DNA of 64,000 nt from Paenibacillus sp. HGH0039 (lineage in GTDB: Bacteria > Bacillota > Bacilli > Paenibacillales > NBRC-103111): contig NZ_KE150413.1 in the NCBI RefSeq assembly GCF_000411255.1, forward strand, positions 1,396,948 to 1,460,947. The letters run 5' to 3'. Shown piece after piece: positions 16,988 through 25,329 of the stretch. A program made the translations under genes and the position numbers. The notes beneath the pieces were generated by a model. It was not told the DNA's origin. It was given only the letters and a program-made list of their open reading frames with translations, and searched no databases. Positions within the stretch are counted from its first letter, which is position 1, and each line of letters starts with the position of its first letter.

Positions 16988-18173
16988 GCGAATCCTCCTT
17001 TTTCGTTGAAATAGCAGTTAATCTGGCTTCCAGCGCGTTCAGACGGGCATGGAATACGAGGAAACCGGCCGCAGCCGCAACGGCAAGCCCCGATCCGATT
17101 CCGTAGAGGACCGTGCTTCCGTAATCCGCATAGATCAGGCCGCCGAATCTTCCGCTGATGATCCCGGCAAGGCCGGACCACGTAACGGCGAAAATAGCCT
17201 GGCCGGACGCCCTGTACTCATCCGGAATGATCTGGGCGAGGTAGCGCAGAGCCGTGACGAAGAAAATGCCGAAGGTCACGCTGTGCATAGTCTGCGCGAA
17301 CAGAACCCAGCCGGTTTGATCCGACAGGCTGACGATCAGGAAGCGGATGGCGTACATCAATCCGGCAATGGCCAGAAGCGGCAGCTCTTTGTAGCGGTTC
17401 CCGTATTTGCCCAGCAGAAAAAACACCGGAATTTCGCTTAGCGACGAAAGCATCATCGCCGTACCGACCGTCATGTCCGAGGCCCCCAGCTCGCGCAGAT
17501 GCAGAGCCAGAAAGCCGTCATTGATCCGGTGCGAAATCGACATGATAAGGACGAGCAGGAGGAAGATCAGCAGCCGGGGGGAGCCGATCACTTTTCCCAT
17601 GCCCTTAAAGTCCATTTTGCTGTAAGCAACCCGTGTATCGACCAGGCCGAAAGTGAAAATCAGCCCGATGACAATAACCGCTATACTAATAGACGAAGTA
17701 AGGCCGATATTAGTTTCTTTTATAAGGAGCCCGAAAAAAAGCGCCGAGAAAGCAAAGCCGATGGAGCCGAATATCCGGAAGGAGGAATAGCTCTTTCCCG
17801 TCTGGCTGGCATGCAGCAGGAGCTGGCTATCGTTCAGGGATTGGGCGGGCTGCTGGAAGAAGTAAAACCCGGCCATCAAGGCGTAAAGCACGGTAAAGGA
17901 ATCGGTTCCGAACATGGAGACGACAAAAACGAGCTGTCCGACATACAAGGTGATCATAATCGGCTTGATCTTCTGCAGCCGGTCGCTCGCGAATCCCCAG
18001 GCGAGGTTGGCAAAGATGCTGACCATCGGCCCGATGGAGTACAGCAGTCCGATTTCGGCTTTGGAATAGCCGCGCGAATCGAAGTAAAGAGGGAAAAATG
18101 AGGCGATAATGGCCATCATCATATAATAGGAAAACGTAAATCCCCGCAAGACGAAATCATTTTGTTTTTTCAA
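16980..18173 (-). CDS. MFS transporter, first gene of the export operon
   Basis: About 397 residues from TTG 18173 with AGGTGG upstream; the open frame goes back to 18284 through the leader hairpin and lacks a good site there. Twelve hydrophobic segments with the inter-helix motif GFASDRLQKIKP identify a major facilitator of the PPP/HsrA-like (MFS_1-like) type. It is transcribed first, then overlaps the ABC ATPase by 8 bases. An MFS in the same translationally coupled unit as a MacAB-like exporter suggests both act on related compounds. Substrate unknown. Confidence 0.88.
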   Translation of the reverse strand: MKKQNDFVLRGFTFSYYMMMAIIASFFPLYFDSRGYSKAEIGLLYSIGPMVSIFANLAWGFASDRLQKIKPIMITLYVGQLVFVVSMFGTDSFTVLYALMAGFYFFQQPAQSLNDSQLLLHASQTGKSYSSFRIFGSIGFAFSALFFGLLIKETNIGLTSSISIAVIVIGLIFTFGLVDTRVAYSKMDFKGMGKVIGSPRLLIFLLLVLIMSISHRINDGFLALHLRELGASDMTVGTAMMLSSLSEIPVFFLLGKYGNRYKELPLLAIAGLMYAIRFLIVSLSDQTGWVLFAQTMHSVTFGIFFVTALRYLAQIIPDEYRASGQAIFAVTWSGLAGIISGRFGGLIYADYGSTVLYGIGSGLAVAAAAGFLVFHARLNALEARLTAISTKKEDSHA

Positions 18174-18595
18174 GGCGACCACCTGTCTTCGTTGTTCTGT
18201 AAAAAAACGGAGGACGCCGTAAGGGCGTCCCCTATTCTTTCCATCCAGTATACGGAGGCCGCAGGCGGTGGCGCAATTGAGCATTTCACCGCTATCGGCA
18301 GTCGTTTGGAGAATAGGGGCGGCTGCTTATCCCGGTTGCTCCTATATGAACAAATCCGGTGCCATATCCCGGCACAGTGGCGTTATGGACCGTCCGATAG
18401 CCTTAAGGACCTGTATGGACGCTCCGAAACCATGACAAAAGTCATATCCCGGTATAATTGGGATGGAGTAGGATGCGGGTAACGGCAGGGTGCAAGTTAC
18501 CGTTAACTTGTAGTGGAAAGGTTACGGCGCCTCGTGATACATTAGAAGATAAGATTGTTAGACATCGCGCCGGATTAAGCTGAAGGGGGTGCCTT
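18174..18595. other. Long intergenic region before two divergent genes
   Basis: 422 bp between the MFS start and the GTG-start gene. It holds the leader hairpins described at 18201-18319 and, on the plus strand, three copies of TATCCCGG (near 18329, 18364 and 18443) and imperfect copies of TATGGACnnTCCG (18384, 18413). TATAAT is at 18453-18458 on the plus strand, without a clear -35. Short open frames here are not convincing genes. Confidence 0.4.
18201..18319 (-). promoter_or_regulatory. Attenuator-like structured leader of the MFS/ABC operon
   Basis: On the minus strand CCCCTATTCT (18319-18310) is complementary over 10 bases to AGAATAGGGG (18238-18229), closing a 71-base internal domain that contains GCGGTG/CACCGC. 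It is followed at once by the hairpin GGACGCC-CTTAC-GGCGTCC and then TCCGTTTTTTT (ends 18201), about 28 bases before the start codon. This is the layout of an aptamer plus intrinsic terminator. I match it to no known class. The domain also reads as an in-frame extension of the MFS gene, so a peptide-sensing leader is possible. Confidence 0.55.
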
Positions 18596-18910
18596 GTGAC
18601 CTGCCGTTTTATTTTTGACGAGCGATTGGGAATCCCGGTCCCCGAGTTCGATAAGGAGTGGGAAGAGTACTCTCTAAGGGAAAGAGAGTCCATTCTGTTT
18701 CAATGGGAACAAATACGCGGGACGATCCCGGACCGGATCAAGCAGCTTGAAGGACAGATTATCGCCAAGCAGAACAAGTTAAACGTCGAAGACGATTTTC
18801 CGGCTTCCTGCGCGCTTAATTCGCAGATTGCCGATCTGGCCAGCGCCATCAACGACCTTCATCTCTGGTTCCGGACGAATCAGGAAGTGGAAGGCAAGAT
18901 ACACGGTTAA
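18596..18910 (+). CDS. Conserved hypothetical protein, helical
   Basis: 104 residues from GTG 18596 with AAGGGGG 7 bases before it. The middle is amphipathic and coiled-coil-like (WEQIRGTIPDRIKQLEGQII, then AKQNKLN), followed by another helix ending in DLHLWFRTNQEVEGKIHG. No membrane segment. No family recognised. The downstream genes start 177 bp later; whether it shares a transcript with the YtpB pair is unknown. Confidence 0.65.
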   Translation: MTCRFIFDERLGIPVPEFDKEWEEYSLRERESILFQWEQIRGTIPDRIKQLEGQIIAKQNKLNVEDDFPASCALNSQIADLASAINDLHLWFRTNQEVEGKIHG

Positions 18911-19086
18911 CGGCAGAGGGTTCCTTCCGGTGATTCTCTCTCTGCGCGGATACGCACGTATTCTTCCTGCGGCAGAACTGCCGGAGGAGACAAGGTGTAA
19001 AAGCTCCGCAATTCTGGTAAGATAGAAAGAAAAATTGAGATTGGATCTGAAGCGCCAGGTCTGAGCCGCAGGAAGGAGTGCTCGAG

Positions 19087-19716
19087 GTGCCAACAGAAAA
19101 TGAGAAACCGTCTTGGATCAGACTGATCGTCAAGCCTTTGCTCGGAAGGCAGCCTTCGCTGTATCCGATCGAAGAATGGGATTCGCTGATCGATGTCCGG
19201 ATCGACAAACTTCAGGTTTCCGCATTAAGCGGAGACAATCCAGATAAAGAACCTTATGCACTGGCGCTAAAATCGGGACTCTATCTGTTAAATGAGAGTC
19301 TTGACAACAGTCATGAAATTTCCCAGTCCATTACAAATGAAACCGGAAGCTATTGGCACGGGCTGATGCACCGGATGGAAGGCGACTACAGCAATGCGAA
19401 GTATTGGCTGCAGGACGCGGGCAACCATCCGATCCATACCGACCTGGTCAACGAGGTCCGGTCCTTTCTGGACCGCCAGCCGGGGCTCCGGGCGATAGAG
19501 CATGAAGCGATGAAAGCGAAGATTGACGTTCTCGTTACTTCTCCAGAGTGGAATTCCTCCGTATTTGCGGATGCCGTCGAGCTTCAGGTAACCCTGCTGC
19601 AAAATCCGGACATTGAAGCTTGGCTCACCCATATCCAATACCTGGAGTTCAAACTGCTGCTTGCCTACTGCTATCGCCAGTGTTATGGAGGAGAACTCGT
19701 TGAACTTGCCGAATAA
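19087..19716 (+). CDS. Hypothetical protein preceding and overlapping ytpB
   Basis: 209 residues from GTG 19087 (AAGGAG 8-9 bases upstream); an earlier GTG at 19078 sits too close to that site. It is soluble and helix-rich. The central part, including YWHGLMHRMEGDYSNAKYWLQ, recalls a single TPR-like repeat that may bind a partner. No catalytic motif seen. Its last 17 bases overlap the TTG start of the terpene synthase gene, so the two are translated together. That makes a role with YtpB (substrate delivery or regulation) a fair guess, but only a guess. Confidence 0.7.
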   Translation: MPTENEKPSWIRLIVKPLLGRQPSLYPIEEWDSLIDVRIDKLQVSALSGDNPDKEPYALALKSGLYLLNESLDNSHEISQSITNETGSYWHGLMHRMEGDYSNAKYWLQDAGNHPIHTDLVNEVRSFLDRQPGLRAIEHEAMKAKIDVLVTSPEWNSSVFADAVELQVTLLQNPDIEAWLTHIQYLEFKLLLAYCYRQCYGGELVELAE

Positions 19717-20779
19717 ACCATCTTTAAACGTTCCCCGGGGGCCTCTGGGCCTAATGTACCGGGTATACAAATATGTGCTTCCGGGCGTTAAACGGGAATT
19801 GGAGGGCTGGCGCCGCGAAGCGGAGCGGATTCCGGACGAGGAGCTGCGGACGCAGGCGATTGCCAGCATGACATCCAAACAGTTTCACTGTCAGGGCGGC
19901 GCCATTTATGCGGTAATCAATTTACCGATGAGGCAGGTGCTCATTTCGCTGATTGTCGCGTTCCAGACCATCAGCGACTACTTGGACAATCTGTGCGACC
20001 GCAGCACTTCACTGGACCCGCAGGATTTCCGGATGCTGCATCAATCCATGTTGGACGCGGTCGACCCGGCGGCTCCCCTTCACGATTATTACGCCTATCG
20101 TCTTGAGAAAGAAGACAACGGCTATCTGGTCAAACTCGTACAGACCTGCCAGAAAAGCATTGCCGAGCTTCCTTCGTATGGGCTGGCGGCCGATGCGGTC
20201 CGCTCGCTTGTGGGGCTGTATTGTGATTTGCAGGTGTACAAACATATTCGCCCGGAACTTCGCGAACAAGCCCTGCTGGACTGGTGGGCGGAACATAGCG
20301 CGAACTACCCCGATTTGACTTGGAACGAATTTTCGGCGGCAACCGGCTCGACGCTCGGCATGTTCATGCTGTTCGCGGCGGCTTCGGACCGCAATTTGGA
20401 CCGTCGTCGGGTGGAGGGGATTAAAAGCGCCTATTTCCCTTACGTATGCGGGCTTCATATTTTGCTGGATTATCTCATCGACCAGGAAGAAGACCGTGTC
20501 GGCGGAGATTTGAATTTTTGTTTTTACTACGCGGATATGGATGAAACGATCCGGCGGATCGCTTATGTGGCCGAACAGGCCAAGGAAGGCACTTCGAAAC
20601 TGGAAGACGCCGCTTTCCACCGCATGGTTATTGAAGGGCTGCTTGCCCTTTATTTGTCCGACCCCAAAGTGAAAGACCAGCCGGTTGTCCGGCAAATATC
20701 CCGTAATCTTATGAAAGACAGTACGATCAGCCGTTTGTTTTTCTGGATAAACAGTCTTGTGATCCGCAAAACGTCCTGA
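19700..20779 (+). CDS. ytpB: Tetraprenyl-beta-curcumene synthase (DUF2600, YtpB)
   Basis: 359 residues from TTG 19700, which has GGAGGAG 6 bases upstream; the ATG 15 bases earlier has none. DYLDNLCDR (93-101) is the Asp-rich metal site of DUF2600, the 'large terpene synthase' family. YtpB of B. subtilis cyclises C35 tetraprenyl diphosphate to tetraprenyl-beta-curcumene, a precursor of sesquarterpenes linked to spore and stress resistance. A second conserved stretch LLDYLIDQEEDR lies near 250. The cyclase that would act next (SqhC-type) is not in the window. Confidence 0.92.
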   Translation: MNLPNKPSLNVPRGPLGLMYRVYKYVLPGVKRELEGWRREAERIPDEELRTQAIASMTSKQFHCQGGAIYAVINLPMRQVLISLIVAFQTISDYLDNLCDRSTSLDPQDFRMLHQSMLDAVDPAAPLHDYYAYRLEKEDNGYLVKLVQTCQKSIAELPSYGLAADAVRSLVGLYCDLQVYKHIRPELREQALLDWWAEHSANYPDLTWNEFSAATGSTLGMFMLFAAASDRNLDRRRVEGIKSAYFPYVCGLHILLDYLIDQEEDRVGGDLNFCFYYADMDETIRRIAYVAEQAKEGTSKLEDAAFHRMVIEGLLALYLSDPKVKDQPVVRQISRNLMKDSTISRLFFWINSLVIRKTS

Positions 20780-20821
20780 TCTCTCATTATATTGCTCATA
20801 GATAAGCAAGGAGGAACTTTA

Positions 20822-21790
20822 ATGACAGCAGTAAAATCCATCGCAGTTCTTACGAGCGGCGGCGACTCCCAAGGGATGAACGCAGCCGTACGCGCCGTTG
20901 TGCGCAGCGCACTTTATCACGGTGTGAAGGTATTCGGTGTCCAACGCGGGTACCAGGGGCTGATTAATAACGATATTACGGAAATGGATCTAAGAAGCGT
21001 AGGAGATATTATCCAGCGCGGAGGAACGATCCTGCAGACGGCCCGCTCCAAAGAATTCACGACGCCGGAAGGCCAGCAGCTCGGAGCGGAGAATCTCCGC
21101 AACAGAGGCATTGACGGCCTGATCGTTATCGGCGGAGACGGCTCTTATCAAGGGGCTAACAAGCTGAGCAAGCTCGGAATCAAGACCATGGGTCTTCCCG
21201 GCACCATTGACAACGACATTGCCTTCACCGATTTCACCATCGGATTCGACACGGCTGTCAGCATCGTCGTGGACGCGATTAACAAGCTCCGCGATACGAT
21301 GACTTCGCATGAGCGCTCCTCGGTGGTCGAAGTGATGGGCCGTCACTGCGGCGAAATCGCCCTGTACGCGGGACTCGCGAGCGGCGCCGAGACAATCCTC
21401 GTGCCGGAAGTTCCCCACGACTGCCAGGAAATCGCGAAACGGATGAGCGACAACTTTGCCCATGGCAAGCGTCACAGCATTATTCTCGTTGCGGAAGGCG
21501 CCGGCAAAGGGGACGATATCGCCCGCCAGATCATGGAGCATAACGGAATCGATGCCCGCGTGACCGTTCTCGGCCATATTCAGCGCGGCGGAACGCCGAC
21601 TCATACGGACCGCATTCTGGCAAGCCGCCTTGGAGACTTCGCAGTGCGCAGACTCATCGAGGGCGACTCCGGCAAATCCTGCGGCGTGATCAAAGGTGAA
21701 CTCGTTGCGACGGATATCGATCTTGTCGTGAACACGAAGCGTCCGTTCAACATGGAATTGTATAACCTTGCGCTTCGCTTGTCGCAGTAA
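20822..21790 (+). CDS. pfkA: 6-phosphofructokinase, ATP-dependent
   Basis: 322 residues with AAGGAGG 7 bases before ATG 20822. It phosphorylates fructose 6-phosphate in glycolysis. ATP and substrate loops are SGGDSQGMNAA (12-22), GGDGSYQGA and PGTIDNDI with the catalytic Asp in TIDND; EVMGRHCG, GHIQRGG and SHERSS carry substrate and effector contacts. GGDGS indicates ATP rather than pyrophosphate use. SGGDSQGMN differs from B. subtilis SGGDSPGMN by a Gln; I believe this variant occurs in Paenibacillus. It is not beside pyk or accA here, unlike in B. subtilis. A long terminator follows. Confidence 0.95.
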   Translation: MTAVKSIAVLTSGGDSQGMNAAVRAVVRSALYHGVKVFGVQRGYQGLINNDITEMDLRSVGDIIQRGGTILQTARSKEFTTPEGQQLGAENLRNRGIDGLIVIGGDGSYQGANKLSKLGIKTMGLPGTIDNDIAFTDFTIGFDTAVSIVVDAINKLRDTMTSHERSSVVEVMGRHCGEIALYAGLASGAETILVPEVPHDCQEIAKRMSDNFAHGKRHSIILVAEGAGKGDDIARQIMEHNGIDARVTVLGHIQRGGTPTHTDRILASRLGDFAVRRLIEGDSGKSCGVIKGELVATDIDLVVNTKRPFNMELYNLALRLSQ

Positions 21791-21831
21791 TCCTGCGAGG
21801 CAGGTGACCGGTACGCCGGAACTAGCCAGTA

Positions 21832-21890
21832 CACAAAAGCCTTCCTTCTCCACGGCCTCAGCGGGCATATGGAGGAGGAAGGCTTTTGTG
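21832..21890. terminator. Bidirectional terminator between pfkA and a dehydrogenase
   Basis: CACAAAAGCCTTCC and GGAAGGCTTTTGTG arms with CTCCA/TGGAG inside, between two convergent genes. Confidence 0.88.
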
Positions 21891-21953
21891 ATAGATACGG
21901 CCGCACCGAGTCCCGTCCTATCCGACAGCAGACCCGGCGCAAAGCGGCGCTTA

Positions 21954-22910
21954 TTAATAACCGTGGTCCGGATCGATCCGGTTGATCAGCGGTTGATTTT
22001 CGATAAAACGGCGGATATTCGGAAATAAAATTTCCGCACACCGCTCTACATATTTCGGCGTATTTCCCGCGATATGAGGCGTAAGGGCAGCCTGCTCCAT
22101 TCCCCAGAGGGGGGAATCCGCAGGAAGCGGCTCTTCCCGGAATACGTCCAGCGCCGCACCGGCAAGGCTGCCTTTCCGCAGCGCCTCGATCAGAGCCGTT
22201 TCGTCGATCACGCTGCCGCGGGCCATATTGACGAGAAACGCCGACGGCTTCATGAGGGCCAGCTCTTCGGCCCGGATCAGATTTTCCGTCTCGCGCGTGG
22301 CGGGGACGATCACGACGACAAAATCGGATTCGCGCAGGAGAGAGTGAAGGCCGCTCTTTCCTTTTCGCATGTCGTCGAAATGTTCCCTGTCCCGGCCGGA
22401 ACGGCTGTAGCCGACCACCTTCATATCGAACGCCTTCGCCTTCCGGGCTACTTCCGAACCTATCGCTCCCGTGCCGATAAGGCCGAGCGTCTGGCCGTGA
22501 AGCTCTGCGGTACGAATCCGGTGATTCCATTCTTTGCGGCTCTGGCTCTCCATAAGCGTATGTGTACGGCGGACGAAGTCCAGCATGACGGACAGCGCAT
22601 ATTCACTCATTTGGATGGAGTGGACACCGCTCATGTTGGTTACCTGGATGCCTTTCGCGTCCAATTGGCGGAGAGGCAGCTTGTCGACACCGGCCGAAAG
22701 GCTTTGAAACCAGCGCAGCTTGGGCAGCAGAGGGAGCCAGTCGTCTTGAAACGCTCCGGAAGTAAGAAGAATGTCCGTGGAAGCGAGCCGGTCTCCCGCT
22801 TCTTCGGCAGTCGGAAACTGCTGCAGAGAGACGGCGTTTTTTAAATCTTCAGGCAGATGATCCTGCAAATACGTCAAGTCCATTTTCGTCAAGGCCGTTA
22901 TATTCAGCAT
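21954..22910 (-). CDS. D-2-hydroxyacid dehydrogenase
   Basis: 318 residues, AAAAAGGAG upstream of ATG 22910. Family layout is clear: NAD-binding GLIGTGAIGSEVARKAKAFD near 152, the catalytic Arg loop (NMARGSVIDE), the Glu in DVFREEPLP and the His in LTPHIAGNT. It belongs to the broad D-isomer-specific NAD(P)-dependent dehydrogenases (glyoxylate, hydroxypyruvate, D-lactate). The specific 2-oxoacid is not obvious; the short N-terminal domain suggests a non-SerA member. It is convergent with pfkA. Confidence 0.9.
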   Translation of the reverse strand: MLNITALTKMDLTYLQDHLPEDLKNAVSLQQFPTAEEAGDRLASTDILLTSGAFQDDWLPLLPKLRWFQSLSAGVDKLPLRQLDAKGIQVTNMSGVHSIQMSEYALSVMLDFVRRTHTLMESQSRKEWNHRIRTAELHGQTLGLIGTGAIGSEVARKAKAFDMKVVGYSRSGRDREHFDDMRKGKSGLHSLLRESDFVVVIVPATRETENLIRAEELALMKPSAFLVNMARGSVIDETALIEALRKGSLAGAALDVFREEPLPADSPLWGMEQAALTPHIAGNTPKYVERCAEILFPNIRRFIENQPLINRIDPDHGY

Positions 22911-23065
22911 AGGGGTCAGCTCCTTTTTCTATATATTAAACAAAAGAGGGAGAGAAAGAAAACAAGCGCGAGCAGCCAAGGATCATCTAGGCAAATCCTT
23001 GACAATTTGGTAACATAAAGGGAATCTTACAGAGATGCCGAGTATATCGGTGGGAGAAGGAGGGT

Positions 23066-23290
23066 ATGAATGTGTTCTTATACAAAGTAGAGCTGGAGCT
23101 TAAAGAAAGTCTGGCTTATCTGATTGTTGTGGCCGAAACGGACGCTAAGGCGTTCGATGCGGTAGAAGGTCATCTTGTCCGCCATTTCACAGTGGCGCCT
23201 GAAGTCGTGCAAACGACGATCATTGAGAAAAAACGGGTCGGAAACGGCGCGGGGTACGTAATCGAATCCGCCGTCGAGAGTCCGGTTTAA
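23066..23290 (+). CDS. DUF3906 family protein
   Basis: 74 residues. AAGGAGGG abuts ATG 23066, while the in-frame GTG at 23072 has better spacing, so the true start may be two codons later. The sequence VELELKESLAYLIVVAETDA, then AFDAVEGHL and IIEKKRVGNGAGYVIES, fits my memory of DUF3906, a small uncharacterised bacillal protein. It is soluble with no known activity. The FMN reductase gene follows after 19 bases, so they likely form one transcript. Confidence 0.75.
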   Translation: MNVFLYKVELELKESLAYLIVVAETDAKAFDAVEGHLVRHFTVAPEVVQTTIIEKKRVGNGAGYVIESAVESPV

Positions 23291-23309
23291 GAAAAGGGGA
23301 AACGGAAGA

Positions 23310-23852
23310 ATGAAAATCGTAATTATTAGCGGAAGCAACCGCGAAGGGGCAAGCACAACCCTTTTAAGCGCCTATGTCGGACAAGTATTGACGGAAAAGG
23401 GGGCGGAAGTGACCCTGGTCGACCTGTACAAACAGCCTGTCCCGCTCTACAGCCCGGATCCGAGCGTAGTCGAGGACGAGAATCTGATCCATATGAAAAA
23501 AACGGTCATGGAGGCGGACGGCATCGTTCTGGCTACGCCGGAATACCATGGCGCCATGAGCGGCGTACTGAAAAACGCGCTCGATCACATGGACGCCCAG
23601 TACGTGGACGGCAAAGTCGTGCTGTCGATGAGTTCCGCGGGCGGGGCTGTCGGAGTCAGCTCGCTGCAGCAGCTTCAGACGGTTGTCCGCAACCTTCACG
23701 GCGTTAACTGCCCGGAATGGATTTCCATCGGGGGCGCAGGCCGGACATTTAACGAACAGGGCGAGCCGGAAACGCTTCAAATCCGCGAGCGTATTCTTAG
23801 AACGGTCACTTACTTCCTGTCGATGACAGAGACTTTCCGTAAATCCGTTTAA
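23310..23852 (+). CDS. NAD(P)H-dependent FMN reductase / azoreductase-like flavoprotein
   Basis: 180 residues. SGSNREGASTTLL (8-20) is the FMN phosphate loop of the flavodoxin-like NADPH_dep_FMN_red family; TPEYHGAMSGVLKNALDH supplies isoalloxazine contacts and SSAGGAVGVSSL the second flavin loop. It reduces FMN, quinones or azo compounds with NAD(P)H in the cytosol. The substrate is not fixed. The aldo/keto reductase gene follows directly, so the two redox enzymes probably share a transcript. Confidence 0.9.
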   Translation: MKIVIISGSNREGASTTLLSAYVGQVLTEKGAEVTLVDLYKQPVPLYSPDPSVVEDENLIHMKKTVMEADGIVLATPEYHGAMSGVLKNALDHMDAQYVDGKVVLSMSSAGGAVGVSSLQQLQTVVRNLHGVNCPEWISIGGAGRTFNEQGEPETLQIRERILRTVTYFLSMTETFRKSV

Positions 23853-23878
23853 GGTTGAAAGGAGAGTCAGGCATCGGG

Positions 23879-24775
23879 ATGGAAAAGAGGATTTTGGGCC
23901 GGACAGGCCTGCAGGTAAGCCCGCTTGGATTCGGAGGCGCCGAAATCGGCTACCAGGGCATTGACCCGGGAACGGTGGAAAATCTGCTGGGCCGAGCGCT
24001 GGACGCGGGACTTACCGTTATCGATACCGGAGAATGTTACAAAAATTCCGAAGAATTAATCGGAAAAGCCGTCTCGCACCGCCGGGCGGAATTCAGCCTG
24101 TTTACCAAAATCGGCCACGGCGCCGGTTTTCAAGAAGAAGACTGGGATTTGGGGATGCTTGAGAAAAGCATCGACCGCAGCCTGAAACGTCTGAAAACCG
24201 ACTATGTGGATTTGCTTCAACTGCACAGCTGCCCGGAGGAGATTTTGCGCCGGGGGGAAGTGATCGGGCTTCTTGAGAAGTTCAAGAAGCAGGGCAAAAC
24301 CCGCTTCATCGGATGCAGCGGAGACGGGCAAGCCGCCCTGTACGCGGTCCGGACGGGGGTGTTCGACACGCTTCAGACGTCGCTCAGCATAGCCGATCAG
24401 GAGGCGATCGAGCTGACGATTCCCGAAGCCCGGCAGCGGGGGATGGGCGTCATCGCGAAGAGGCCCCTTGCTAACGCCGCCTGGCGGACGGGAGAGAAGC
24501 CTGCCGACAGCTACCACCACGAGTATTGGGAGCGCTTGAAGCAGCTGCGGTACCATTTTCTGAACGAATCCGTACCGGAAGCCATCGCTTATGCGCTCCG
24601 GTTCACCCTGTCGGTGCCCGGTGTCCATACGGCCATCGTGGGAACGACGCGTCCGGGACGCTGGGAAGAGAATGCGGCATTCCTCTCCCGGGGACCGCTG
24701 CCGATTGAAGCGATTGCCGAAATCAGAGGGCGCTGGCAGCAAGCGTCCCGGGGGAACTGGCCGGGATTGCGCTGA
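23879..24775 (+). CDS. Aldo/keto reductase
   Basis: About 298 residues from ATG 23879. The site AAAGGAG is about 14 bases away, rather far, and a TTG at 23855 opens the frame but has no site, so the exact start is uncertain. The tetrad is present: Asp in VIDTGECYKNSEELIG, Tyr in that segment, Lys in FTKIGHG and His in LLQLHSCPEE. A TIM barrel of about 300 residues is the family norm. It reduces carbonyls with NADPH; substrate unknown. It is the last gene of the redox group before a terminator. Confidence 0.9.
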   Translation: MEKRILGRTGLQVSPLGFGGAEIGYQGIDPGTVENLLGRALDAGLTVIDTGECYKNSEELIGKAVSHRRAEFSLFTKIGHGAGFQEEDWDLGMLEKSIDRSLKRLKTDYVDLLQLHSCPEEILRRGEVIGLLEKFKKQGKTRFIGCSGDGQAALYAVRTGVFDTLQTSLSIADQEAIELTIPEARQRGMGVIAKRPLANAAWRTGEKPADSYHHEYWERLKQLRYHFLNESVPEAIAYALRFTLSVPGVHTAIVGTTRPGRWEENAAFLSRGPLPIEAIAEIRGRWQQASRGNWPGLR

Positions 24776-24835
24776 AACAGATCCGGCGTGCTTCGTCCGG
24801 ATGGTTCAATCCGCAAGAGCTTTTCGCAAAACAGA

Positions 24836-24879
24836 ACAGACCGGCCAGAGAACTCTCTCGCCGGTCTGTTTTTTATTTT
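24836..24879 (+). terminator. Terminator after the aldo/keto reductase gene
   Basis: ACAGACCGGC and GCCGGTCTGT arms with an AGAG/CTCT inner stem, then TTTTTTATTTT. Confidence 0.9.
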
Positions 24880-24896
24880 ACAGCTTATGTTCAAAT

Positions 24897-24930
24897 AAAA
24901 AAGACCCTGCATGCATCACGCGGAGTCTTC
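24897..24930 (-). terminator. Terminator after tatA
   Basis: Minus strand AGACTC pairs with GGGTCT across an 11-base loop, followed by TTTTTT. Confidence 0.6.
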
Positions 24931-24953
24931 TGTGTATAAAGGGGCGTATGAAA

Positions 24954-25175
24954 TTATTTCCGCGCTTCTTCTTCAACGGAAGAATTAGTGTTGACTTCTT
25001 TACGCGCCGGAGCCGCTTGGTTCGATTCGTCGGAAACGAGACCGTTAGTCGCGTCTTTGAATTCTCTAAACATACGTCCGAAGCCGCGTCCCAGTTCAGG
25101 CAGTTTGCTTGGTCCGAATAGCAGTAAAGCAACTAGAACAACGAGCAGTAAATGCCATGGAGAGAAAAAATTCAT
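24954..25175 (-). CDS. tatA: Twin-arginine translocase subunit TatA
   Basis: 73 residues from ATG 25175 with GGAGG about 9 bases upstream; the frame's earlier starts have none. It has one short N-terminal membrane helix, then the conserved [15 protein letters not shown] hinge with Phe-Gly, an amphipathic helix and a charged tail: classic TatA/E. TatA assembles the pore for folded Tat substrates with TatC. No tatC gene is adjacent, so this is a solitary tatA, as in several Bacillota. Confidence 0.93.
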   Translation of the reverse strand: MNFFSPWHLLLVVLVALLLFGPSKLPELGRGFGRMFREFKDATNGLVSDESNQAAPARKEVNTNSSVEEEARK

Positions 25176-25293
25176 TACATGTACCTCCAATTCGATGCCG
25201 GCATGCAACCAGGCTATTCAATCGTGACCTTATCATACCATGTAATGGGACACCAATCCAGTTCATTTGCTACTTTTTTGTGAACATAGCTGT

Positions 25294-25329
25294 AAAAAAG
25301 ACGCCCTCCTACTGGAGGAAGGCGTCTTT
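25294..25329 (-). terminator. Terminator overlapping the end of the 62-residue gene
   Basis: GACGCC/GGCGTC with CTCC/GGAG inside and a six-T tail on the minus strand. The 5' arm encodes the last codons (KDAFLQ) of the upstream gene. Confidence 0.8.

Noticed and set aside
18443..18470. Plus-strand promoter for the GTG-start gene at TATAAT 18453
   Set aside because: No -35 at 16-18 bp; kept only as a note on the intergenic region.
18162..18482. 106-codon plus frame upstream of the MFS gene
   Set aside because: No ribosome site and it overlaps the leader hairpins; composition not protein-like.
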